The notes under the pieces were generated by a model. It did not search any database. It saw only the letters and a list, made by a program, of their open reading frames with translations, and was not told the origin of the DNA. A DNA stretch of 64,000 nt from Rhodospirillales bacterium (GTDB taxonomy: Bacteria; Pseudomonadota; Alphaproteobacteria; Micavibrionales; UBA1664). Positions 34,095-43,364 of the stretch are shown here, piece by piece (position 1 is the stretch's first letter; every line of letters starts with the position of its first letter). The stretch spans positions 124,001-188,000 of the forward strand of contig CP060260.1 of NCBI GenBank assembly GCA_023898805.1. The letters run 5' to 3'. Both the position numbers and the translations under genes were made by a program.

Positions 34095-36095
34095 CTATGC
34101 GGCCCTGGCTTTGGTTTGCGCCGTAAAGGCGGCGACGCACTGCGCCATGGTCGGGCTGGCCCGCGAAACCGGGTCGGTCTGGTAATAATTCCCGACCGGG
34201 CTTGCGAATATGGCCGTTTTGGCCGCCCCCGCCGCGCCGAAATCGCCCCATGCGACGGGCGTAATCTCGCCCACCGCGGCAAAGGCCGGAAACTCGCCCG
34301 CGATGCGCGCGCGCAGCTCGGCATGCGTGTTGTACACAAGCGTCTGGCCCAGCACTTCCGAAAACGCGCGCACGATTTTCCAGTCTTCCTTGGCCATGCC
34401 CGGCGGCGTCACCGCCGCGCGCGTGGTCTGTACGCGGCCTTCGGTGTTCATATACAGCGCCGTTTTTTCGGTATAGGCGGCGCCCGGCAAAATCACGTCC
34501 GCCCGTGCCGCGCCCGCGTCGCCGTGATGTCCTTGATAAATTACAAAATCATCCTTGCCGATCATGTGCGAAAACACGTCCGGATTGTCCACGCCCATCA
34601 GATACCAGAGCTTGATACCCTTTTTGCTGAACTGCCCGCCCGGCGGCACGAACCCGATGCTTAGCGCGCCCATGCGCCCGGCGGCGGTATGCAGCAGGTT
34701 GAAGCCGTTCCAGCCGTCCGCGATTTTCGCCTTGGCCCGCGCAAGCGCCAGCACCGCGCCCGCGTCCTCGCCCATCAGCGCCCCCATGCCGAGGATCAGC
34801 GCGGGTTTCTCCGCCTTGATGTCCAGCGCCGCCAGCGCCTCCGCCCCCGTGCCCAGATGCGTATAGGGATAATTCAAATCCAGCGCCTGCCCGATCACGT
34901 AGACCGGGATGCGCTTGGTCATCCAGACCTTGCGGATGCGCGCGTTGACGATCGGCGCTTCCTTGCGTGGGTCGGTCCCGACCAGCACGATCGCGTCCGC
35001 CTGCTCCAGCCCCGCGATGGTGGTGTTGAACCGCCACCCGGCCGCCGCGCCCGCGACATCGATCCGCGCTCCGTCGACGCGGCAATCCATCATCCCGGCA
35101 CCCATGCCGCGCATCAGGTCGCGCAACGCGTATACAGCCTCGACATCCGCCAAATCGCCGGCCAGCGCCGCGATCTGGCCGCCGGAAACGGCCTTGATCG
35201 CCTCCGCCGCCTTCAAGAACGCCTCGTCCCATGTCGCCGCGCGCATCTTTCCCTGCTCGCGGATATAGGGCCGGTCCAGACGCTGGTATTTCAGCCCGTC
35301 GCAGGCATAGCGCGACTTATCGCCCAGCCATTCCTCGTTCACTGCCTCGTTCAGGCGCGGCAGGATGCGCATGACCTCGTTGCCGCGCGTATCGACGCGG
35401 ATGTTCGACCCCACCGCGTCCAGCACGTCGATCGAATCTGTCCGCGCCAGTTCCCACGCCCGCGCGCGGAACGAATTCGGCTTGTTCAAAAGCGCGCCCA
35501 CCGGACACACATCGGCCAGATTGCCCGAAAGCTCGCTTTCGATCGCCTTGCCGACATAGGTGCCGATTTCCACGTCCTCGCCGCGGTTGAGCAACCCCAG
35601 ATCGTCCACCCCCGCGATCTCGGTCGCAAAACGCACGCAGCGCGTGCACTGGATGCAGCGCGTCATGTTGGTTTCGATCAACGGCCCGAAATCCTTGTCC
35701 TTGACCGCGCGCTTGGATTCGAAATAGCGCGAGCGGTCGAACCCATAGGCCACTGCCTGATCCTGCAAATCGCACTCCCCGCCCTGATCGCAGATGGGGC
35801 AATCCAAAGGATGGTTGATAAGCAGGAATTCCATCACGCCCTTGCGCGCCTTGTGCACCATTTCGGAATCGGTGAACACCTCCATATTGTCGGCGCAGGC
35901 CAGCGCACAGCTCGCCTGCGGCTTGGGCGGGCCGCCCTTGACCTCGACCAGGCACATCCGGCAATTGCCCGGCACGGACAGCCTGTCGTGATAGCAAAAG
36001 CGCGGGATTTCAATTCCCAGTTGCTCCGCCGCCTGCAGGATGCTGGTCCCCGGCGCGACTTCGATTTCGATATCGTTGATCTTAAGCTTGGGCAT
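34095..36095 (-). CDS. nuoG: NADH-quinone oxidoreductase subunit G
   Basis: This is the large iron-sulfur subunit of the complex I peripheral arm. The N-terminal ferredoxin-like domain has CYHDRLSVPGNCRMC and CALAC for the 2Fe-2S cluster N1b. The His/Cys site is HPLDCPICDQGGECDLQDQ (N5), followed by CIQCTRCVRFATEIAG and CPVGALLNK. The rest is a molybdopterin-oxidoreductase-like fold that has lost its cofactor. Its 666 residues are slightly short but intact. It lies 3 bases downstream of the GxxExxY gene stop, which separates it from nuoF. Confidence 0.97.
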   Translation of the reverse strand: MPKLKINDIEIEVAPGTSILQAAEQLGIEIPRFCYHDRLSVPGNCRMCLVEVKGGPPKPQASCALACADNMEVFTDSEMVHKARKGVMEFLLINHPLDCPICDQGGECDLQDQAVAYGFDRSRYFESKRAVKDKDFGPLIETNMTRCIQCTRCVRFATEIAGVDDLGLLNRGEDVEIGTYVGKAIESELSGNLADVCPVGALLNKPNSFRARAWELARTDSIDVLDAVGSNIRVDTRGNEVMRILPRLNEAVNEEWLGDKSRYACDGLKYQRLDRPYIREQGKMRAATWDEAFLKAAEAIKAVSGGQIAALAGDLADVEAVYALRDLMRGMGAGMMDCRVDGARIDVAGAAAGWRFNTTIAGLEQADAIVLVGTDPRKEAPIVNARIRKVWMTKRIPVYVIGQALDLNYPYTHLGTGAEALAALDIKAEKPALILGMGALMGEDAGAVLALARAKAKIADGWNGFNLLHTAAGRMGALSIGFVPPGGQFSKKGIKLWYLMGVDNPDVFSHMIGKDDFVIYQGHHGDAGAARADVILPGAAYTEKTALYMNTEGRVQTTRAAVTPPGMAKEDWKIVRAFSEVLGQTLVYNTHAELRARIAGEFPAFAAVGEITPVAWGDFGAAGAAKTAIFASPVGNYYQTDPVSRASPTMAQCVAAFTAQTKARAA

Positions 36096-36098
36096 TTT

Positions 36099-36572
36099 TT
36101 ACCGCGAAGGCGCGAAATTGCGAAGATTGTTACTCATAACGATACGTTTGATCCCCTCTTTGATTAGCGCCTGATTAAAATTCACGATAAAACCCATGGG
36201 AGCATTGCACAATCTCATATATGTCATGATTTGCGCCTCGTGAACCGGCGCTATTCTGTCAATTGTTTTGAGTTCAACAACAATCTGATCAGCGACCAAT
36301 AAATCAATCCGGCACTCGCATGAAAGTATCTTGCCTCTATAGGGAACCCGAACAGATTTCTGCCTGACATAAGGGATTTTTCTATCCTCAAATTCAAAAA
36401 CCAAAGCCTCTTCATACAGCTTTTCAAGTAATCCTGGCCCTAATTCCTTATGAACGCAAAACGCACTGTCGATCACCTCTTTGGAAAGAATTTCCAATTC
36501 GGCTGGCATATCATTATGTTTCATTAGGGCTGTCATGATATTATTCTGCTTTTTAAACGCAAAGTCGGGCAT
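36099..36572 (-). CDS. GxxExxY family protein
   Basis: The defining motif GLLEKLY (GxxExxY) is present after LGPG, together with CRIDLLVADQIVVELKTID, a D...ExK arrangement like PD-(D/E)XK nuclease-fold proteins. It has 157 residues; later Met codons (36536, 36524, 36509) are possible starts, since the conserved part begins at ELEILSKEVID. The function of the family is unknown. Composition is A+T-rich, unlike nuo. Its C-terminal residues (LRNFAPSR) are encoded by the 36102 repeat, and it lies between nuoF and nuoG with the small gene at 36589. Confidence 0.9.
   Translation of the reverse strand: MPDFAFKKQNNIMTALMKHNDMPAELEILSKEVIDSAFCVHKELGPGLLEKLYEEALVFEFEDRKIPYVRQKSVRVPYRGKILSCECRIDLLVADQIVVELKTIDRIAPVHEAQIMTYMRLCNAPMGFIVNFNQALIKEGIKRIVMSNNLRNFAPSR
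36102..36116. repeat. Left inverted repeat of the GxxExxY cassette
   Basis: ccgcgaaggcgcgaa is matched on the opposite strand at 36848-36870, where the 12-base core ccgcgaaggcgc is followed by an 8-base partial duplication (taaggcgc) and gaa. It lies at the 3' end of the GxxExxY coding region, 7 bases from the nuoG start. Confidence 0.6.
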
Positions 36573-36588
36573 GTCGTGAAGTTAGTCA

Positions 36589-36843
36589 TTAATTATTTAT
36601 TTGTTTCATGGGATTTCTCCTTGCACAGATATCTTTTTCGCCCCGCCCTATAAACCAAGGCCAGAGACAAGTAACAACCTCTCCACTTTTTGTATCAAGC
36701 ACAGCATAGGTTTGATCACCGCCTGCTATTTGGTACCTTCCGTTAAAAGCTTGAGAAACAATAATAAACAACAAAAGAAAAACCACCGCCGCTATAAGAG
36801 CGTTTCTGATACTCGACCCGGATAGTTTGTCTTTTACATTCAT
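36589..36843 (-). CDS. Small single-pass membrane protein in the GxxExxY cassette
   Basis: This is an 84-residue protein with one membrane segment (about 13-33, IRNALIAAVVFLLLFIIVSQA) and a C-terminal outer part (YQIAGGDQTYAVLDTKSGEVVTCLWPWF). No family is recognised. It is A+T-rich and codon use differs from the nuo genes. It is 16 bases upstream of the GxxExxY gene and 37 bases after nuoF. Its ATG is just inside the right inverted repeat (36848-36870), so both small genes lie within one inverted-repeat-bounded insert. Confidence 0.65.
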   Translation of the reverse strand: MNVKDKLSGSSIRNALIAAVVFLLLFIIVSQAFNGRYQIAGGDQTYAVLDTKSGEVVTCLWPWFIGRGEKDICARRNPMKQINN

Positions 36844-36847
36844 TTTC

Positions 36848-36870
36848 TTCGCGCCTTAGCGCCTTCGCGG
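36848..36870. repeat. Right inverted repeat of the GxxExxY cassette
   Basis: This is the reverse-complement partner of 36102-36116, with a short internal duplication of the gcgc(c)tt/aaggcgc motif. It lies between the stop of nuoF (36881) and the start of the small membrane protein (36843). Confidence 0.6.
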
Positions 36871-36880
36871 CTAAGCCTTT

Positions 36881-38164
36881 TCACGCCGCCCTCGCCTGCT
36901 TGCGGTAATCCATGATCCGCTGCTCGACCACGGGCCGGAAATGCCGGAACAGGCCTTGAATCGGCCATGCCGCGGCATCGCCCAGCGCGCAGATCGTATG
37001 CCCCTCTATCTGCTTGGTCAGCTCCAGCAATACGTCTATCTCCTCGATCGTCGCGTTCCCGGTGACCATGCGCCGCATGATCCGGTACATCCACCCGGTC
37101 CCCTCGCGGCACGGCGTGCACTGCCCGCAAGATTCGTGCATGTAGAATTTCGCCAGCCGCGCGATCGCATAGACGATGTCCGTCGATTTATCCATGACGA
37201 TCAGACTTGCGGTGCCAAGCCCGGATTGCGCCGCGCGCAGGGAATCGAAATCCATCACCACGCTGTCGCAGATATCCTTGGGCAAAAGCGGTGTCGACGA
37301 CCCGCCGGGAATGACCGCCAGCAGATTGTCCCACCCGCCGCGCACGCCGCCCGCGTGCTGTTCGATCAAATCCTTCATCGGGATGCCCATGGCTTCTTCG
37401 ACGTTGCACGGATTGTTGACGTGCCCGGAAATGCAGAACAGCTTGGTACCCGTGTTCTTGGCATCGCGACCGATACCGGCGAACCATTCCCCGCCCCGGC
37501 GCAGGATGGTCGGCACAGACGCGATGGTTTCGACGTTGTTGACCGTGGTCGGACAGGAATAAAGCCCCGCCATGGCCGGAAACGGCGGCTTGTTGCGCGG
37601 TTGCCCCTTTTTGCCTTCCAGCGATTCCAGCAGCGCGGATTCTTCCCCGCAGATATACGCCCCGCCACCGCGATGCAGTTCGACGTCGAAATCCCAGCCC
37701 GAACCGGCGGCGTTCTTGCCCAGCAATCCCGCCTCGCGCGCCTCGTGGATCGCCTTCCAGACGTTGGAACTCTCGTCGTAAAACTCACCCCGGATATAGA
37801 TATACGCCTTGTGCGCGCCGATCGCGTGCCCGGCGATCAGGGCGCCTTCCAGAAGCTTGTGCGGCTCGTGCCGCAGAATGTCCCGGTCCTTGCAGGTGCC
37901 GGGTTCGGATTCGTCGGCGTTGATGACCAGATAATGCGGCTTGTCCGACGGCTTGGGCATGAACGACCATTTCATGCCCGTGGGGAATCCCGCGCCGCCG
38001 CGCCCGCGCAGGCCGGATTTTTTCATCTCCTCGATGATCCAGTCCTTGCCCTTGGCGACGATCGCCCCGGTGCCGTCCCAATCGCCACGCGCCCGCGCCG
38101 CGTCGAGCGAGAAACTTTCCCAGCCATAGATGTTTTTGAAAATCCGGTCGCTGTCGGCAAGCAT
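36881..38164 (-). CDS. nuoF: NADH-quinone oxidoreductase subunit F
   Basis: This subunit binds NADH and FMN and carries cluster N3. The start MLADSDRIFKNIYGWESF shares a base with the nuoE stop (TAATG), which fixes it; the frame stays open upstream inside nuoE. Its 427 residues include GLRGRGGAGFPTGMKW (NADH), INADESEPGTCKDR (FMN), GAYICGEESAL and the 4Fe-4S ligands ESCGQCTPCREG with a Cys about 40 residues later (HTICALGD). Confidence 0.97.
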   Translation of the reverse strand: MLADSDRIFKNIYGWESFSLDAARARGDWDGTGAIVAKGKDWIIEEMKKSGLRGRGGAGFPTGMKWSFMPKPSDKPHYLVINADESEPGTCKDRDILRHEPHKLLEGALIAGHAIGAHKAYIYIRGEFYDESSNVWKAIHEAREAGLLGKNAAGSGWDFDVELHRGGGAYICGEESALLESLEGKKGQPRNKPPFPAMAGLYSCPTTVNNVETIASVPTILRRGGEWFAGIGRDAKNTGTKLFCISGHVNNPCNVEEAMGIPMKDLIEQHAGGVRGGWDNLLAVIPGGSSTPLLPKDICDSVVMDFDSLRAAQSGLGTASLIVMDKSTDIVYAIARLAKFYMHESCGQCTPCREGTGWMYRIMRRMVTGNATIEEIDVLLELTKQIEGHTICALGDAAAWPIQGLFRHFRPVVEQRIMDYRKQARAA

Positions 38165-38802
38165 TACGCCACCCCCGCCTTTTTGGCCTCGGCGACCAAC
38201 GTCGTGGGCCCGGCCGCCGACATCGATGCCCGGCGCCCGTTCTGCGGCCCCTTGGGCACGTCTTTGCCGGCGGCAAGCGCGTCGATGATCTCCTTCATCC
38301 GCGCGGGCGTCAGGTCTTCGTAATATTCGTCGTTGATCTGCACCATCGGCGCGTTGACGCACGCGCCAAGGCATTCGACCTCGGACAGCGTGAAATTCAT
38401 GTCCGGCGTGGTTTCGCCCATGTGGATGCCCAGCTTTTCCTCGCACGCCTTGACGATATCCGCGCTGCCGCGCAGCCAGCACGGCGTGGTGGTGCAGCAC
38501 TGGATATGATGCTTGCCCACGGGCGCGAGGATATACATCGAATAAAACGTCGCGACCTCGTAAACCTTGATTTTAGGCATCTCCAGAATCCGCGCGATTT
38601 CGTCCATCGCGACTTCGGGGATCCAGCCGCCGCCCGATTTCGCCTCACCCGCCGTCTGGCGCATCACAAGATCGAGAAGCGGCATCACCGCCGATTGCTG
38701 GCGCCCTTCCGGATAGCGGGCGATGATCGCCTTTACCTTCGCCATATCCGCAAAGGCGAAATGTTCGGGTTGCTGGTCTGGCGGGGCGATGCGCGGCTTC
38801 AT
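38164..38802 (-). CDS. nuoE: NADH-quinone oxidoreductase subunit E
   Basis: This thioredoxin-like subunit carries the 2Fe-2S cluster N1a. The ligands are CTTTPCWLRGS and, about 40 residues later, ECLGACVNAPM. It has 212 residues, with a helical N-terminal region (FADMAKVKAIIARYPEGRQQSAVMPLLDL). It is the first gene of the EFG block; the divergent gene at 38936 leaves 133 bases for promoters of both directions. Confidence 0.96.
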   Translation of the reverse strand: MKPRIAPPDQQPEHFAFADMAKVKAIIARYPEGRQQSAVMPLLDLVMRQTAGEAKSGGGWIPEVAMDEIARILEMPKIKVYEVATFYSMYILAPVGKHHIQCCTTTPCWLRGSADIVKACEEKLGIHMGETTPDMNFTLSEVECLGACVNAPMVQINDEYYEDLTPARMKEIIDALAAGKDVPKGPQNGRRASMSAAGPTTLVAEAKKAGVA

Positions 38803-38935
38803 GGGCGGCCTTTGGGCGATCTATTGGAATATGAAGGATATTCCGCGTCTTTGTATCCAAACCGCGCCCGCTTGTCCACCCCGTGTCCACCCCGCGCGCG
38901 TTGCCCGAAGCGCCGAATTCCGGTAATTTAAAGGG

Positions 38936-39859
38936 GTGACGACACAACCCGCCGCCCCCGCGAACCCCGCCGACATCAGCCTTTGGCGCCTTGGCAACGC
39001 CGTACTGGCGCTGGCACCGGCGTTTTTGCTTAATGCACAGGACGTTTTCATGGTCACCCAGATCATGGGCCCAAGCCACGCCCTGCTGGCCCTGCTGGCC
39101 CAGACGCGGGCGGGCGTCTACCGCCACGCGCCGGGCAAGATCGTGTTTTTTCTGGCGCTGTTCGCCCTCGCCATCGCGGCGGGCGTGCTCAGCCCCCTGA
39201 GTTTCGTGTTTTTCGTCAGCACCTTCTTCGTCCTGCACAACTTCCTTGACGACATCGTGCTGTTCAACACCACCCCGACATGGCGCACACAGACATTGAC
39301 CGCCTTCGCCTTCATCGTCTTTGAACTGATCAACGTCGATTCCACATACAACACCGGCCTGTTGCCCGGACATATCGGGCCGTTGGCCATAGGCGGCGTC
39401 GCTCTATGCGCGGGGGTGATGCTGGGCCAGTCGAAAACCCCGCAATTTCCGTTTCTGGTCTATATCGCCGCCCACGCGCTGGGCCTGCTGGCGCTGGCAT
39501 GGCTGGTGCCGGGCGGGCTTGCGGTCGAAAACGTCTTTTGTTTTCTGGTCCTGTGCCACTACCTCAATTGGTATGTGTATATCTATAAAAAGAAACGCGC
39601 GCGCACCGACCGACCGCAGGAGCTGCGCGCCTATCTGCGCCAGGCCATCGGCAGCAATGCGTTTTTCGTAAGCCTGTTCATGCTGTGCGCGTGGGGCGTC
39701 GGCTTTGACGGCATGGCGGGCGGCATCGCCGCGCTGGTCTATTTCGGCGTGTTTCAGGCCATCGCCTTCAACGTCTTTACCTTCATGCATCTGGCGATGA
39801 CGCTGCGCCCCGGCGATTACGTGCCGCGTATCAGGCCCCTGCCGATGACCGCCGCCTGA
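38936..39859 (+). CDS. Multi-pass membrane protein, distant relative of the four-histidine family
   Basis: The 307-residue polytopic protein lies on the strand opposite to nuo, between nuoE and the acyltransferase. Its His residues fall where those of the 13742 and 14765 proteins do: GPSHALLALLAQ (compare NLPHIMASLVTY), FFVLHNFLDD (compare FYTMYHVLMQQYG), LCHYLNWYVYIYKKK (compare RFVHD) and FTFMHLAMTL (compare SFLHYYMEG). This suggests a third family member. The start is a GTG (AAGGGG lies directly before it, too close for an ideal ribosome site), so the exact start is uncertain. Its end overlaps the convergent gene at 39831 by 29 bases. Confidence 0.65.
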   Translation: MTTQPAAPANPADISLWRLGNAVLALAPAFLLNAQDVFMVTQIMGPSHALLALLAQTRAGVYRHAPGKIVFFLALFALAIAAGVLSPLSFVFFVSTFFVLHNFLDDIVLFNTTPTWRTQTLTAFAFIVFELINVDSTYNTGLLPGHIGPLAIGGVALCAGVMLGQSKTPQFPFLVYIAAHALGLLALAWLVPGGLAVENVFCFLVLCHYLNWYVYIYKKKRARTDRPQELRAYLRQAIGSNAFFVSLFMLCAWGVGFDGMAGGIAALVYFGVFQAIAFNVFTFMHLAMTLRPGDYVPRIRPLPMTAA

Positions 39860-40979
39860 CGCCGCGCGCCCACGCGATCAGCGGCAATTCGATGCGCCGG
39901 TAACTCGCCCACCCCAACAACAGCGAAAACACGAAACACGCAACAGCCACGACCACGCGTTGCGGCATCGTCATCACGAACAGCGATTGCAAAACCGCAT
40001 AGGCCGGTACATAGACGAAGATATGGCTTAGATAGATCGAATAGGTGCTGTCCCCCAGCTCGACCAGCCAGCGCGGCTTATTGCGCGCCTCGACGAACGG
40101 CGTCAGCACCGCGCACCCGACCATGGTCCCGGAAAATGCGGCCGTCAGCAGATGGAAGACGAACGTATCCGGACGATCCAGAAACAGCGCATAGGTGCAC
40201 CAGTGCAGGACAAAGGCGACGCACCCCACGCCCAGCGCCGCCGCGCGTGATACGTCGAACCGCACCCCCCGCGCATAGGCATAACCCAGCACGTTCCCGG
40301 CCAGAAATTTCAGAATGGTCGACGACGTCCAGAAATGCAGCGCCGCCCACGCTTCAGGCACGAAGGGGCGTATCGCGGCCATGGCCAACGCCCAGGCCGC
40401 CATGAACGCAATGCCGCGCCGCCCCGGCATCATCAGCCCCAGCATGAACACCGCGTAAAAATACATCTCGAAATTCAGCGTCCATCCGGCGGGCAAAACG
40501 GGCCGCACCCATAAATGACTGCCGCCGAACACATCGCCCATCACCTCGGTGCCATAGGGAATGAACAGGTACGACTTGATCGCGTGGACGAAATCCGGCG
40601 CCTGAAACCCCGCATTGTTGCCAAGGAGCGCACCCGCAAGAACGGCCAGCGTCGTATACACCCAATAAGTCGGCACCAGCTTGGTGATCCGCGCCCAGGC
40701 GAATTTGCGCGCCGCCGCGAGGGTGCCGGTCTGCCCTTGCGTGATATAGACCATCACGAACCCCGACCCGACGAAGAAAATATCCAGCATCCCGTCCGAC
40801 GCGTTGCCGATCAAAAGCACCAGCCAGCGCGGCACGTCCGGCGCAAGGAACGGATCGCCGAACGCGGCGGCAAGCCCGATATGCGCGCTTAAGATCACGA
40901 AGATGCCAAGCGCGCGCATTACCTGAATGCTCTGGATCTGGCGCTGGGCGCTGGAATGCGGAACGGCGTCTGGCTTCAT
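39831..40979 (-). CDS. Acyltransferase family 3 (OafA/YrhL-like) membrane protein
   Basis: This 382-residue integral membrane enzyme probably O-acylates a surface sugar. The family signature is at the start: SIQVMRALGIFVILSAHIGLAAAF with the catalytic-type His, and a FFVGSGFVMVYI block. About ten membrane segments follow. MKPDAVPHSSAQRQIQ is taken as start; twelve more codons are open upstream. It is in the nuo direction after the gene at 41024, but its product is unrelated to complex I. Confidence 0.88.
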   Translation of the reverse strand: MKPDAVPHSSAQRQIQSIQVMRALGIFVILSAHIGLAAAFGDPFLAPDVPRWLVLLIGNASDGMLDIFFVGSGFVMVYITQGQTGTLAAARKFAWARITKLVPTYWVYTTLAVLAGALLGNNAGFQAPDFVHAIKSYLFIPYGTEVMGDVFGGSHLWVRPVLPAGWTLNFEMYFYAVFMLGLMMPGRRGIAFMAAWALAMAAIRPFVPEAWAALHFWTSSTILKFLAGNVLGYAYARGVRFDVSRAAALGVGCVAFVLHWCTYALFLDRPDTFVFHLLTAAFSGTMVGCAVLTPFVEARNKPRWLVELGDSTYSIYLSHIFVYVPAYAVLQSLFVMTMPQRVVVAVACFVFSLLLGWASYRRIELPLIAWARGVRRRSSAGA

Positions 40980-41023
40980 GCCACACCAGTGTACCGGACC
41001 CTCCGCCCGGACCACAAGCCGCG

Positions 41024-41419
41024 CTAGCCGCGCCCGCCGAGCACAAGCCTTAACACGGGGCGGGATGGATCGTCCCCGCCCGGACTGGATGCGCGTTCCA
41101 ATACCTGAAAAACCATGTCATGAACACTCGCCGCACCGATCACGCTGTCAAATCCTGCAACCGGGTAAACACGCGCGCCAAACCTCACGAACCGCGACTT
41201 GATGTCCGACAGAGTATCCCCGGCTTCCAAATCGCTCGTGATCTTCTTGCCCAATGCCTGAAATCCCTCTCGCGCGGGTTTGAGGATAGGCGGCTGCACG
41301 TCCATTTCCACACCCTGCAAACCGCCGGCGTCATTAAACGCCATACGCATGAAATACACCTGCCCGCAGAATACCAGCCTGCAGGTCCGGCCTCGATTGA
41401 ATGATTGCCGATTGGCCAT
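41024..41419 (-). CDS. Hypothetical protein, 131 aa, downstream of nuoD
   Basis: This uncharacterised soluble protein contains CRLVFCGQVYFMRMAFND, then QALGKKITSDLEAGDTLSDIKSRFVRFGARVYPVAGFDSVI. I see no known motif. It lies 26 bases after nuoD on the same strand. The opposite strand is also open here, but the minus-strand codon pattern and operon position favour this reading. Confidence 0.55.
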   Translation of the reverse strand: MANRQSFNRGRTCRLVFCGQVYFMRMAFNDAGGLQGVEMDVQPPILKPAREGFQALGKKITSDLEAGDTLSDIKSRFVRFGARVYPVAGFDSVIGAASVHDMVFQVLERASSPGGDDPSRPVLRLVLGGRG

Positions 41420-41445
41420 AAACCGAAAACTAGCGCAGTACGCGC

Positions 41446-42684
41446 TTAACGGTCAATTTCTCCGAACACGATGTCCATCGACCCGATGATCGCGACCGTA
41501 TCGGCCAGCATATGCCCCCGCGACATGAAGTCGAGGCCCGCAAGATGCGCGAAACCCGGCGCGCGGATATGGCATTTATACGGCCGGTTGGTCCCGTCCG
41601 ACACCAGATACACGCCGAATTCGCCCTTCGGCGCTTCCACGGCGGTATAAGTTTCGCCCGCGGGCACGTGGTAGCCTTCGGTATAGAATTTGAAATGATG
41701 GATCAGCGCCTCCATCGACATCTTCATTTCACCGCGCGGCGGCGCGGTTACCTTGTAATCGTCGCTTTTGACCGGGCCGCCCGGCATTTCGTTCAGGCAT
41801 TGCCGCATGATTTTCAGCGACTGGCGCATTTCCTCCATCCGCACGATATAGCGGGCATAGCAATCGCCCGTCTTACCGACCGGAAGGTCGAAATCCATTT
41901 TCTCATACACGTCGTAAGGCTGGCTTTTACGCAGATCCCACGCCACGCCAGACGCACGCAGCATCGGCCCGGTAAAGCCCCAGTCCTGCGCCTGTTCGCG
42001 GCTGACCACGCCGATGCCCACCGTGCGCTGCTTGAACACCCGGTTTTCGCTCAAAAGTCCTTCCAGATCGTCGATCACCTTGCCGAACGTCTCGGTCCAC
42101 GCCCAGATATCCTCGGCCAATCCCTTGGGCATGTCGTAATTCACGCCGCCCGGGCGGATGTAATTGGAATGAAGTCGCGCGCCGCATACGCGGTCATAGA
42201 ATTCCATGCCCTTTTCGCGCTCCTCGAACCCCCACAGCGCGGGCGTGATCGCGCCGACGTCCAGCGCGTATGTGGTGATGTTAAGGATGTGGTTGAGAAT
42301 CCGCGTCAGTTCAAGGAACAGCACGCGGATATACTGCCCGCGCGCAGGCGGCGCGATGCCCAGAAGCTTTTCCACCGCCAGCGCGAAGCAATGTTCCTGA
42401 TTCATCGGGCTGACGTAATCCAGCCGGTCGAAATACGGCAGGGCCTGAAGATACGTCTTGTATTCGATCAGCTTTTCGGTGCCCCGGTGCAACAACCCGA
42501 TATGCGGGTCCGCCCGTTCCACCACCTCGCCGTCCATCTCAAGAATCAGGCGCAACACCCCGTGCGCCGCCGGATGCTGCGGCCCGAAATTGATGGTATA
42601 GGGCTTGATCTGCGTTTCGTCGCCCACCGCGCGCATCTTGCCGGTGGCGTCGTCCAGCATCACGACCTCGCGTGCCGCGCTCAT
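41446..42684 (-). CDS. nuoD: NADH-quinone oxidoreductase subunit D
   Basis: This 49-kDa-type subunit of complex I forms part of the quinone pocket. The start MSAAREVVMLDDATGKMR overlaps the nuoC stop by 4 bases; a Met nine codons later is also possible. It has 412 residues. INFGPQHPAAHGVLRLILEMDGE, GLLHRGTEKLIEYKTY, RLDYVSPMNQEH and GVYLVSDGTNRPYKCHIRAPGF are diagnostic. Confidence 0.97.
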   Translation of the reverse strand: MSAAREVVMLDDATGKMRAVGDETQIKPYTINFGPQHPAAHGVLRLILEMDGEVVERADPHIGLLHRGTEKLIEYKTYLQALPYFDRLDYVSPMNQEHCFALAVEKLLGIAPPARGQYIRVLFLELTRILNHILNITTYALDVGAITPALWGFEEREKGMEFYDRVCGARLHSNYIRPGGVNYDMPKGLAEDIWAWTETFGKVIDDLEGLLSENRVFKQRTVGIGVVSREQAQDWGFTGPMLRASGVAWDLRKSQPYDVYEKMDFDLPVGKTGDCYARYIVRMEEMRQSLKIMRQCLNEMPGGPVKSDDYKVTAPPRGEMKMSMEALIHHFKFYTEGYHVPAGETYTAVEAPKGEFGVYLVSDGTNRPYKCHIRAPGFAHLAGLDFMSRGHMLADTVAIIGSMDIVFGEIDR

Positions 42685-43364
42685 ATCGCACCCCCGTCTT
42701 CGTCCGCATTCTGTCCACGGTAATTGACCGGGCCGATTTTCTGTTTGGTCGCCTTCTCGTCGCCCGGAAGCTGCATGGTGGTCATCGCCTCCCACGGACT
42801 AAGATTGTCGAACACGCGGAAATCCTGTTGCAGGGTCACGGGTTCGTACACCACGCGCTGCAGGGCCGTGTCATAGCGCAGCTCGACAAACCCGGTCAGC
42901 GGAAAATCCTTGCGCAGCGGATGCCCTTCGAACCCGTAATCCGTCAGGATGCGGCGCAGATCGTCGTTGCCTTCGAACACGATGCCATACATGTCCCAGA
43001 CTTCGCGCTCCAGCCACCCGGACGAGGAAAAGACTTTGGCCGCGCTTGGCACCGGCGTGTCCTCGTCGGTGGCGACCTTCACCAGCACGCGGCGGTTGTG
43101 CCGCATCGACAGCAGGCTGTACACCACCTCGAACCGGTCGGGCCGGGCAGGACGATCGACGGCGGTAATGTCGATCAGCTGCGTGAACGCGGCCTCCGCA
43201 TCGTCGCGCAGGGATTTGAGCAACGCCGCGATCTGGTCGCGCCGCGCGTGGAGGATCAGTTCGTCCTGCGCGAATTCATGGCCCGATATCATGGCCGCGT
43301 ACCGGCCCGCCAGCGCCGCGGCCAGCGCAACCATCGCCTCAGACGGGGATTTCCGCGCGCTCAT
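42681..43364 (-). CDS. nuoC: NADH-quinone oxidoreductase subunit C
   Basis: This 30-kDa-type peripheral-arm subunit starts at MSARKSPSEAMVALAAAL, overlapping the nuoB stop by 4 bases, which is preferred over the longer upstream frame. It has 227 residues. The family signature is EREVWDMYGIVFEGNDDLRRILTDYGFEGHPLRKDFPLTG. It is separate from nuoD (not fused as in E. coli). Confidence 0.97.
   Translation of the reverse strand: MSARKSPSEAMVALAAALAGRYAAMISGHEFAQDELILHARRDQIAALLKSLRDDAEAAFTQLIDITAVDRPARPDRFEVVYSLLSMRHNRRVLVKVATDEDTPVPSAAKVFSSSGWLEREVWDMYGIVFEGNDDLRRILTDYGFEGHPLRKDFPLTGFVELRYDTALQRVVYEPVTLQQDFRVFDNLSPWEAMTTMQLPGDEKATKQKIGPVNYRGQNADEDGGAI

Noticed and set aside
42681..42684. Fused nuoCD as in E. 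coli
   Set aside because: nuoC has its own stop overlapping the nuoD start by 4 bases, so the genes are separate.
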